Source: Desertibacillus haloalkaliphilus
Lineage (GTDB): Bacteria; Bacillota; Bacilli; Bacillales; KJ1-10-99
Length of the DNA stretch: 64,000 bases
NCBI RefSeq assembly: GCF_019039105.1
Contig: NZ_JAHPIV010000001.1
Span: forward strand, 1-64,000
Direction: 5' to 3'
Shown here piece by piece: positions 57,696-64,000 of this stretch. Position 1 is the first letter of the stretch; every line of letters begins with the position of its first letter. A program made the position numbers and the translations under genes. Below the pieces are notes generated by a model. The model was not told the origin of the DNA and searched no databases. It worked only from the letters and a program-made list of their open reading frames with translations.

Positions 57696-58652
57696 CTAGT
57701 ATTCCTCCCTAACTTTACGAGAGATATATTGTGCTAGTAAGTTCATGAGTAGTGTAAAAACAAATAGTGTCATCGCAACAGCGTATAAGCTATAATAAAT
57801 CGTCGACCCAGCAGGAGCATCCCCACCTGTCACCTCAACAATATAAGCGGTCATTGTTTGCATTGATTGCGTAATATCAAGGGTAAATGCTTTTGAACTT
57901 CCACTAGCAATCGTAACGATCATCGTTTCTCCAATTGCTCTTGAAATTCCTAATACAAAGGAAGCTATGATCCCAGAAGCAGCAGCAGGAAGAACGACTT
58001 TCCAAGTGACTTCAAGTTTTGTCGCTCCAAGAGCAAGTGCGCCCTCTCTCATTGAATTCGGTACAGAGCTCATCGCATCTTCAGAGAGGGAAGCAACCAT
58101 CGGTATAATCATAATCCCCATAACTAATCCGGGACTTAAAATATTTGTTGCTTCTAAGCCTGGCACGAATGTTCTTAACAAGGGCGTAATTAAAGTTAAT
58201 GCAAAAAAACCATAAACGATCGTTGGAATCCCAGCAAGAACTTCTAATATTGGTTTCAACGTTCTCCTTACTCTGTTTGATGCATATTCACTTAAATAGA
58301 TCGCGGTCATGACACCAATGGGGATGGCCACGAACATCGCTATGACTGACGAGATAATCGTTCCGGTTACAAGTGGAAGAATCCCAAACTGGGCTTCTGA
58401 ACTTAACGGTTTAAGAACAGTCCCTGTATAAAAATCTAAAAACGGGATATCAGTAAAGAAAAGAATCGTTTCACTTAAGAGTGTATAGAGAATACCGATC
58501 GTTGTTAAAATAGAAACGGTAGCAATGGCTAATAACATACCTGGTACCATTTTTTCCGTTATCGAACCAATACTAATTGTTTTCTTATTTTTATCTATCA
58601 TTTCGCGGATATTGGCTTTTTTGCTATCTTCCGTAACCACGTTGTTTTCCAA
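57696..58652 (-). CDS. pstC: PstC phosphate permease
   Basis: 318 residues with the matching permease loop (MREGALALGATKLEVTW) and six membrane segments. The start is TTG 58652 with AAGGGG 8 bases upstream. A hairpin separates it from pstS. Confidence 0.95.
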   Translation of the reverse strand: MENNVVTEDSKKANIREMIDKNKKTISIGSITEKMVPGMLLAIATVSILTTIGILYTLLSETILFFTDIPFLDFYTGTVLKPLSSEAQFGILPLVTGTIISSVIAMFVAIPIGVMTAIYLSEYASNRVRRTLKPILEVLAGIPTIVYGFFALTLITPLLRTFVPGLEATNILSPGLVMGIMIIPMVASLSEDAMSSVPNSMREGALALGATKLEVTWKVVLPAAASGIIASFVLGISRAIGETMIVTIASGSSKAFTLDITQSMQTMTAYIVEVTGGDAPAGSTIYYSLYAVAMTLFVFTLLMNLLAQYISRKVREEY

Positions 58653-58708
58653 TTTTAAAACCCCTTCATCTCCTAGACATAAGATAAATTCTTAATTTCA
58701 AAACGGTG

Positions 58709-58767
58709 TCGCTGCAAACCTGCTGTAGGATACACACCTTACAGCAGGATCATATCGTCGCAGCGAA
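58709..58767 (-). promoter_or_regulatory. Intercistronic hairpin between pstS and pstC
   Basis: Inner stem cctgctgta / tacagcagg (58720-58749) and an outer stem tcgctgc / gcagcga. No T-run follows. Such hairpins stabilise pstS mRNA in B. subtilis, giving more binding protein than permease. Confidence 0.7.
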
Positions 58768-58782
58768 TCACGTTATCTTTGA

Positions 58783-59778
58783 TTACTTTAATGCTTCTAA
58801 CGTTCCAAGATATCCTTCAATATCGTCATCTGCTAGCGGTGCAAAGCCAGTTTCAGCAGCTACCTCTTGCGCATGTTCCATTGTATAGATCGCATAATCT
58901 AATACTTGAGGCTTCTCTTTTGCCATGTCTACATTTAGATACGTAAATACAGGACGAGTGAACGGAGCATACTCTCCATCTTCAGCAATCGTGTCTAATG
59001 ACGGTTCAACAGGTCCATTCCCAAAATCAACATGTACAGCTGTTAATTTATCGGTATTATTGACATAGTAACCATAACCAAAGAATGCAATTGCATTTTT
59101 ATCTTCCGAAACTAGATTCACTAGTGTTGAGTATTCTTGTTGTAGATTCACACCATCAACGAGGTCTTGTTCATCTAAGATGACTTCCCAGAAAAATTCA
59201 TACGTCCCATGGTTTTCATTTGGCCCCATAGCTACGATCGGCTCATCTGGAAATTCTGGACGGATATCAGACCATTTCTCGTTTTCAGCACTACCTAAGA
59301 AAATGTCAATTATTTCTTGTTCGGTAAGCTCTGTTGCCCAATCATTTTCCTTATTAATGACAAATGTCAATCCATCTAACGCTACTTTTAATTCTTGAAC
59401 GTTAAGACCTAATTGTTCTGCTTCAGCTAACTCTTCTTCTTTAATCTCGCGAGAAGCATTGTTGAAATCTGTCCCATCTTCCTCTAAAAACTTTTTAAAT
59501 CCAGCAGATGTACCCGCACGGCTCACTTCAACAGAAACATCCTCTTGTTCATTGATCATATAATTTTCAGCCATTTGCGCCATGAATGGAAAAACTGTCC
59601 CAGATCCATCGATAACAACCGAACCTGCTAATTCATCTTGGGTTACATCTTCATTGTTCTCAGTTTCATTACTTGCTGTTTCCTCTTCTGTTTCAACGGT
59701 GGTATCTTCCCCGCTTCCACATGCGACTGCCAACATCATTACAACGGCCATTACAACGAATAATAAAAACTTTTTCAC
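58783..59778 (-). CDS. pstS: PstS phosphate-binding lipoprotein
   Basis: 331 residues. Lipobox LAVAC with Cys20, an acidic Glu/Thr/Asn linker, then the PBP-like phosphate-binding fold (GSGTVFPFMAQMAENY, SRAGTSAGFKKFLE). The start GTG 59778 has AAAGGAGAGG. First gene of pstSCAB-phoU. Confidence 0.95.
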   Translation of the reverse strand: MKKFLLFVVMAVVMMLAVACGSGEDTTVETEEETASNETENNEDVTQDELAGSVVIDGSGTVFPFMAQMAENYMINEQEDVSVEVSRAGTSAGFKKFLEEDGTDFNNASREIKEEELAEAEQLGLNVQELKVALDGLTFVINKENDWATELTEQEIIDIFLGSAENEKWSDIRPEFPDEPIVAMGPNENHGTYEFFWEVILDEQDLVDGVNLQQEYSTLVNLVSEDKNAIAFFGYGYYVNNTDKLTAVHVDFGNGPVEPSLDTIAEDGEYAPFTRPVFTYLNVDMAKEKPQVLDYAIYTMEHAQEVAAETGFAPLADDDIEGYLGTLEALK

Positions 59779-59857
59779 AACTAGCCTCTCCTTTTACCAA
59801 TTAAGGTGTCTCTGGTTTTGTTAATAGAGTAACTCACTTCTCTCTATCACAATTCAA

Positions 59858-59931
59858 AGTATAGTAGTCTATTATTAAGGACAATTAGAGTAGACATTAA
59901 GCTTTCATAAAAAATGTGAAGGTTTTGTAAA
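59858..59931 (-). promoter_or_regulatory. pstS: PhoP boxes upstream of pstS
   Basis: On the minus strand: TTTACA (59931-59926), TTCACA (59920-59915) and TATGAA (59909-59904), each separated by 5 bases, matching the PhoP repeat TT(A/C/T)ACA. A TATACT (59863-59858) further downstream is a candidate -10, though the distance (about 40 bases) is longer than typical; TAATGT (59899-59894) is the alternative. Confidence 0.7.
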
Positions 59932-59942
59932 AAAATATAAAA

Positions 59943-59972
59943 ACGCCTTAACAGTTCAATCTGTTAAGGCGT
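59943..59972 (-). terminator. Terminator of yhfI
   Basis: Perfect 12-bp stem acgccttaacag / ctgttaaggcgt; the stop codon lies in the stem; T-run follows on the minus strand. Confidence 0.85.
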
Positions 59973-60704
59973 AAATCGCAATGTCAAACCCGCTGTCGCT
60001 GTCTGAACATAACCAGAATAATAGGCGTTTGCTTCCCTGACTAATTGCTGATGGTCACCAAAATGTGGGAGATGAGTTAATAGCAATTGCTTAGCTCCCG
60101 CTTCAGATGCTACCGTGGCTGCGTCCTTACTCGTCATATGACCAAAAGACGCCGCTTCTTGCCCTTCATAAAAACTTGCTTCAGCCACGAGCAAATCCGT
60201 TTCACTCGCGAATGCCGACAGTTCCGGAAAATAACTTGTATCTGCGGTATACACCAGTGAGTATCCATTATATTCAACTCGAATCGCGTAGCATGGCTTC
60301 GGGTGGATCGTTTTACAAAATGAGACTTGGAACGGGCCAATCGAAATCGTTCCGTCAGCTTGATAAGCAACTGCTTTAACATATGGCGGATAAGAAAGCT
60401 TCTTAAATTCATCTTCATCCTCACGATGCCCATATAAGAGAAGCGGATTAGTGCTTTTACCAAGCTTTGAGTTAATAAGACGATTATAGTGAAGAACACC
60501 GATATCAGCGATATGATCTTGGTGATAGTGTGAGACAATGACTGCATCTAATGTTTCTGGTGCACAGTATGCTTGCATTTGCGACATTGCCCCACTACCA
60601 CAATCAAGTAATAGGCGATACCCATCAGCTTCAAGCAAGTAACTCGATGTCGCCTCCCCACTTCCCGGATACCCATGCCAATAACCAATCACCGTAAACT
60701 TCAT
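59964..60704 (-). CDS. yhfI: MBL-fold metallo-hydrolase, YhfI-like
   Basis: 246 residues, matching YhfI in length and pattern. Zinc motif HYHQDH (59-64) and DTSYFPE near the C-terminal half; family relatives include RNase Z-like phosphodiesterases. Function unknown. ATG 60704 has GGGTGGG with a 5-base spacer; ATG 60722 is rejected. Confidence 0.8.
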   Translation of the reverse strand: MKFTVIGYWHGYPGSGEATSSYLLEADGYRLLLDCGSGAMSQMQAYCAPETLDAVIVSHYHQDHIADIGVLHYNRLINSKLGKSTNPLLLYGHREDEDEFKKLSYPPYVKAVAYQADGTISIGPFQVSFCKTIHPKPCYAIRVEYNGYSLVYTADTSYFPELSAFASETDLLVAEASFYEGQEAASFGHMTSKDAATVASEAGAKQLLLTHLPHFGDHQQLVREANAYYSGYVQTATAGLTLRFTP

Positions 60705-61060
60705 TATATCCCACCCTTTCAATGACTATTTTTAGTATAACCCGAACGAACCTCTCTAAGCCTTACACCAAATAAAATTAAGAGAGGACAACCCTCCTCA
60801 GCGCTATATCCAATCAACATTCTTAACCACCCCTAAAAAAAGAATTGAATAACGTAGATAGCGAGACGCGAAACGGTGATAACCGTTTCCGCCGACGATA
60901 CGTCCGCGTAGAGAAGATGTGGCGAACGCGCTGTAAGCATGCTTTTCGCTTACATAAGCGTACGACATATTCTTCTCGTCAAGGGTCAAGCGATTCAACC
61001 TATCCAAAGCGATAGGAGTATTACTCCTATGGGACGTTCGCTCTTAAAAAAGCTAAGAAA
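60705..61060. repeat. Structured intergenic element
   Basis: About 350 bases without a real gene. From about 60850 the sequence is GC-rich and full of dyads: gtaagcatgcttttcgcttac, ataggagtattactcctat, and aacggtgataaccgttt. The 67-codon minus-strand frame here (60804-61007) is very probably spurious. It recalls the element at 4489-4590 in composition and in sharing gcttttc. Dispersed repeat or RNA; unresolved. Confidence 0.5.
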
Positions 61061-61093
61061 AAAGCCTTTAGTGATCGAATCACTAAAGGCTTT
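61061..61093 (-). terminator. Terminator of the rplU-prp-rpmA operon
   Basis: Perfect 15-bp stem aaagcctttagtgat / atcactaaaggcttt with a 3-base loop, flanked by A-run and T-run. Confidence 0.95.
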
Positions 61094-61099
61094 TTTAAC

Positions 61100-61390
61100 T
61101 TATGCTTCTTGAGCAACTGGATATACACTTACTTGTTTGCGGTCACGACCAACGCGTTCAAACTTAACAACGCCGTCAACCTTAGCAAATAGAGTGTCAT
61201 CTCCACCTTTACCAACGTTTACTCCAGGGTAAATACGAGTACCACGTTGACGAACTAGGATTGATCCACCAGTAACTTCTTGTCCGTCAGCACGCTTCGT
61301 ACCAAGACGTTTCGAGATTGAATCACGACCGTTCTTTGTACTACCTACCCCTTTTTTCTGTGCGAAAAATTGAAGGTTCATTTTCAACAT
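61100..61390 (-). CDS. rpmA: Ribosomal protein L27
   Basis: 96 residues. The N-terminal [24 protein letters not shown] contains the LQFFA site that Prp cleaves in Firmicutes, before the [13 protein letters not shown] core. ATG 61390 has GGAGGTGA with an 8-base spacer. Last gene of the operon. Confidence 0.95.
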   Translation of the reverse strand: MLKMNLQFFAQKKGVGSTKNGRDSISKRLGTKRADGQEVTGGSILVRQRGTRIYPGVNVGKGGDDTLFAKVDGVVKFERVGRDRKQVSVYPVAQEA

Positions 61391-61392
61391 GT

Positions 61393-61737
61393 TCATTCAC
61401 CTCCTGTGGTTTCAATAACTTTTATATGTTCGCTGTATTGTTCTGCGATTGATTGTAACGAGACAATCATGCCGTCTAATAAGAGTTGAACTTTCTCATG
61501 TGTATCACTGTCTAAATGACTAGGTATGATACAGCGGAGAAAGCCTCCGTCATCCTCCATCTCGACATCGAGTTGAACATGACATAGAGCATCAATTGCA
61601 TTCACCGCTCCAAACGAGACCGCAGAAGCACCAGCACAAACGAGATCATAGCCATAAGGACCAGCATTAGCGTGTCCACTCATCGTAAATGATGAAATCT
61701 GCTTGTTTAGCTTACGTTCTACACGTACGTTAATCAT
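61393..61737 (-). CDS. prp: Ribosomal-processing cysteine protease Prp
   Basis: 114 residues (YsxB family). Catalytic H22 and C34 are in [19 protein letters not shown]. It cleaves the N-terminal extension of L27. It lies between rplU and rpmA, and the rpmA start overlaps its end within the ribosome site. Confidence 0.95.
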   Translation of the reverse strand: MINVRVERKLNKQISSFTMSGHANAGPYGYDLVCAGASAVSFGAVNAIDALCHVQLDVEMEDDGGFLRCIIPSHLDSDTHEKVQLLLDGMIVSLQSIAEQYSEHIKVIETTGGE

Positions 61738-61746
61738 CGTAATGCC

Positions 61747-62055
61747 TTATGCGTTGATTTTTTCAATAACAACTTTTGTATAAGGTTGACGATGACCTTG
61801 CTTACGACGGTAGTTTTTCTTTGGCTTCATTTTGTAAACGATGATCTTCTTCGCACGACCTTGTTTTTCAACTTTCGCGCTAACTGTTGCACCTTCAACG
61901 TAAGGAGCTCCAACTTTCACATCGTCTCCGCCTACCATTAATACTTTATCGAAATTAACAGCATCACCTTCAGCAGCGTCTACTTTTTCGATATAGATTT
62001 CTTGGCCTTCTTCAACTTTGATTTGTTTTCCACCAGTTTCAATAATTGCGTACAT
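61747..62055 (-). CDS. rplU: Ribosomal protein L21
   Basis: 102 residues, [20 protein letters not shown] at the start and [19 protein letters not shown] near the end. ATG 62055 has GAGGAGGTG with a good spacer. First gene of the ribosomal operon, behind the L21 leader. Confidence 0.95.
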   Translation of the reverse strand: MYAIIETGGKQIKVEEGQEIYIEKVDAAEGDAVNFDKVLMVGGDDVKVGAPYVEGATVSAKVEKQGRAKKIIVYKMKPKKNYRRKQGHRQPYTKVVIEKINA

Positions 62056-62059
62056 TCTC

Positions 62060-62160
62060 TGCACCTCCTCAATATACTAAGACTCGCCATCCCAGGTGCG
62101 CACTGCGCTTAAAACCTGTTCTGTGCGGTTGTAGCTCTTTGGGTGCTCACCAAACAACTA
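62060..62160 (-). ncRNA. L21 leader RNA
   Basis: On the minus strand gagcacccaaagagct, gcgcagtgcgcacctgg and gatggcgagtctta match the conserved core of the rplU leader found in Bacillaceae (L21 leader family). It lies directly upstream of the rplU ribosome site and probably mediates autoregulation. Confidence 0.7.
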
Positions 62161-62169
62161 ACAAAAGCT

Positions 62170-62199
62170 ATAATAGCATGAGTCACTTCTTCGTGTCAA
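62170..62199 (-). promoter_or_regulatory. Promoter of the rplU operon
   Basis: On the minus strand TTGACA (62199-62194), 18-base spacer, TATTAT (62175-62170). Confidence 0.75.
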
Positions 62200-62274
62200 T
62201 AACGTTTTAACAGTCATCAGCGCTCACTTGCTAAAATGATTATACTTAAAAGTTGCGCAGAAAGCAATGTGGGT

Positions 62275-63783
62275 TTAACGGTTAGTTTTTTCCAATTGAA
62301 GCAGTCTTTGCTTTGCGCCTTCATCCTCACCAATAAAACGTATCTCGTAGTCATGTTCAGTCATTTTTTCATTGCTATAAATATAGATATGATAATGAAA
62401 CGCCTCTTCTAACGCTTTCACGTGCTCGTCATTTTCTCCTTTTATGATCGTAGCAACATGTGGAGGCACTTCAAGTAGCAACGCCTCATCATCCATATTT
62501 CGATATTCCCACAGCAACCGTTCTACTCGGTAGGCTTGTGCCTCGTCCGATAGCACGGTCCCCTTACCACTGCACGTCGGACAAGGCTTTGATAAGCTGT
62601 CCTGTAGGTTTTGACGAACCTTTTTCCTAGTCATCTCAACTAAACCTAACCCAGTTATGCCGACAACGTTTGTTTTCGTCCGGTCGTCCTGTAAAGCTCT
62701 TGTAAATGCATGCAATACCTCTTTGCGATCTGCCTCATGACGCATATCGATGAAATCAATGACAATAATTCCTGAGATGTCACGAAGTCGAAGCTGCTTG
62801 GCAATCTCTTTTGCCGCTTTTACATTCGTTTTCTTGATTGTCTCCCGCAAATCATTTTTCCCGGTGAATTTGCCCGTATTTACATCAATAATCGTTAGTG
62901 CCTCGGTTTGTTCAATTAATAAATAGGCACCATTTTTTAACCAGACATGATGTTTTAACGCTTTCTCTAGTTCTTTTTCGATGCCATGGTAAGAAAATAT
63001 GTTTTCACGTTCACGGTATAGTTTCACCTTCGTTTGTAGGTGTGGATAGGGGTCTAGCAATTCTTTTAAACGTAGGTAATCCTTCTGGTTATCAATGACA
63101 ATTTCATGTACATCATCAAACGTAAAGTCACGAACAATTCGCTCTAACAAACCGATATCTTGATGAACGAGTGCAGGCGGTTTTAATTCCTTACCCTCCT
63201 TCCACACGTCCTGCCAAAATCTACGTAAAAACCTTAGCTCCTGTTCTATTTTTTCAGCTGACTCTCCTTCACAGACGGTACGAATGATCATCCCTTCATT
63301 GTCACTTAACAATTCTTCACCGATCAGGCGCCAACGTTCCCGTTCCTGTTCCGTTTTCATGCGACGTGACACACCACAATACCCACCTTCAGGCATATAC
63401 ACGATATAACGGCCGGGAAACGAGACAAGGCCTGTTAGCCGTGGTCCCTTCGTTCCAAAGCCTTCCTTTGTCACCTGAACAAGCAGTTCTTCACCTTTGG
63501 TCACAAATTCAGAAATGTTGCGTTTCTTTTTTTCTTCTTCCTCTTCATCAAATCGTTGAAAACTCAGCAAATCATCGCGATACAAAAAACCATTTTTGTC
63601 ACGTCCAAGGTCAACAAACGCTGCTTGCATCCCTGGTAAGACGTTGACCACTCTTGCCTTATATACATTACCGACGATACGATTTTCAACTGGGCGTTCC
63701 ACCATGAGCTCAACGACTTGACCGTTTTCAGTTATCGCTGCTCTTCGTTCCGTTGTTGCCAAATTAAAATAGATCGTTTTCAA
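62275..63783 (-). CDS. rng: RNase E/G family ribonuclease
   Basis: About 502 residues. An S1-like RNA-binding region near the N-terminus (NRIVGNVYKARVVNVLPGMQAAFVDLG), the catalytic core with IDVNTGKF and VIDFIDM (metal-binding Asp), and the zinc-link CPTC. B. subtilis has no RNase E/G, but some other Bacillaceae have. The start is TTG 63783 with GGGGG 9 bases upstream; ATG 63792 abuts it. Confidence 0.85.
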   Translation of the reverse strand: MKTIYFNLATTERRAAITENGQVVELMVERPVENRIVGNVYKARVVNVLPGMQAAFVDLGRDKNGFLYRDDLLSFQRFDEEEEEKKKRNISEFVTKGEELLVQVTKEGFGTKGPRLTGLVSFPGRYIVYMPEGGYCGVSRRMKTEQERERWRLIGEELLSDNEGMIIRTVCEGESAEKIEQELRFLRRFWQDVWKEGKELKPPALVHQDIGLLERIVRDFTFDDVHEIVIDNQKDYLRLKELLDPYPHLQTKVKLYRERENIFSYHGIEKELEKALKHHVWLKNGAYLLIEQTEALTIIDVNTGKFTGKNDLRETIKKTNVKAAKEIAKQLRLRDISGIIVIDFIDMRHEADRKEVLHAFTRALQDDRTKTNVVGITGLGLVEMTRKKVRQNLQDSLSKPCPTCSGKGTVLSDEAQAYRVERLLWEYRNMDDEALLLEVPPHVATIIKGENDEHVKALEEAFHYHIYIYSNEKMTEHDYEIRFIGEDEGAKQRLLQLEKTNR

Positions 63784-63893
63784 TAATCTCATCCCCCGCT
63801 ATTCAGACACCTTCATTACTTTTGTCGCACCCTTTCTTACTACCTTCCCTGCTTCATCTCTTCTATATAAAAAGCTAGGCTATTACACCGGAC

Positions 63894-64000
63894 TTAGGAG
63901 ATCAATCGAAGTGCTTCTTTCATTGTACTATACATATTGTTCCCTTCAAAAAAAACACGTAAAATTTCTTTCTCATCATATTGCTTCCGTTGCTGGTCTG
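63894..64000 (-). CDS. spoIVFB: 3' end of an upstream gene, probably spoIVFB
   Basis: 34 codons ending in TAA at 63896-63894; the frame reads DQQRKQYDEKEILRVFFEG and runs off the right edge. Its identity rests on the gene order spoIVFA-spoIVFB-rplU known from B. subtilis, with rng inserted between. The short sequence alone does not prove it. Confidence 0.5.
   Translation of the reverse strand, partial: DQQRKQYDEKEILRVFFEGNNMYSTMKEALRLIS

Noticed and set aside
60804-61007. 67-codon minus-strand frame
   Set aside because: Lies in a hairpin-rich repeat, no ribosome site, and composition unlike a gene.

Overview
The window comes from a low-GC, spore-forming, motile member of the Bacillaceae, probably of the alkaliphilic Bacillus / Alkalihalobacillus group (inference). 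The grounds are the gene order spoIVFB (3' end) - rng - rplU - prp - rpmA, homologues of B. subtilis YisK, YisL, YhfN, YhfI, KhtTU, YugO, YkgA and SwrC, strong Shine-Dalgarno sequences with many TTG and GTG starts, and sigma-A-type promoters. Most genes read on the minus strand. There is no rRNA, tRNA, phage, insertion sequence or CRISPR array. It looks like ordinary chromosome with a few accessory islands.

Layout. 1-218: 5' end of a Gly/Pro/Met 12-residue repeat protein that runs off the left edge. 344-4261: YisK-like FAH protein and a three-gene ABC importer of the TrpXYZ type. 4489-4590: palindromic intergenic repeat. 4632-13572: small metabolic genes (omega-amidase, GNAT, Zn-alcohol dehydrogenase, an AbrB-type transporter split into two genes, a B12/radical-SAM protein, a nitroreductase, DUF1906, patatin). 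13664-18097: M48 protease, TatD, quinone reductase, an orphan BTAD protein behind a cre-like site, and an SDR. 18296-28093: seven-gene propionyl/methylmalonyl-CoA operon (biotin carboxylase, TetR regulator, BCCP, carboxyltransferase, both mutase subunits, MeaB). It has a clear promoter and a FadR-like palindrome, but no epimerase. 28390-36037: diguanylate cyclase, DDAH-like enzyme, a 59-residue protein, SwrC-type RND pump, PAP2 phosphatase. 36176-39070: potassium module (KhtTU antiporter divergent from a YugO-type channel). 39124-44232: DUF3006 with a ComEC-like secreted hydrolase, and cysJI. 44627-50131: chemosensory cluster cheA-cheW-cheY-cheX plus an MCP. 50410-53071: BdbC/thioredoxin pair and a GGDEF-EAL protein. 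53243-55174: SDR, YisL and a HEPN-like/CBS fusion. 55294-59778: pstSCAB-phoU with PhoP boxes. 59964-64000: YhfI, a structured intergenic repeat, and the L21/L27 operon with the L21 leader.

How they work together. The 18-28 kb operon would carry propionyl-CoA to succinyl-CoA, gated by its own TetR protein sensing an acyl-CoA (inference). The pst operon and the K+ module are stress and homeostasis units. The che cluster has kinase, adaptor, regulator, CheX phosphatase and receptor, but no CheB, CheR, CheC or CheD. I found no clearly new defence or mobile system. The best leads are the HEPN-like/CBS fusion, the compact CheX cluster, the split AbrB transporter, the TetR-controlled methylmalonyl operon without epimerase, the repeat protein at the left edge, and the two structured intergenic repeats.
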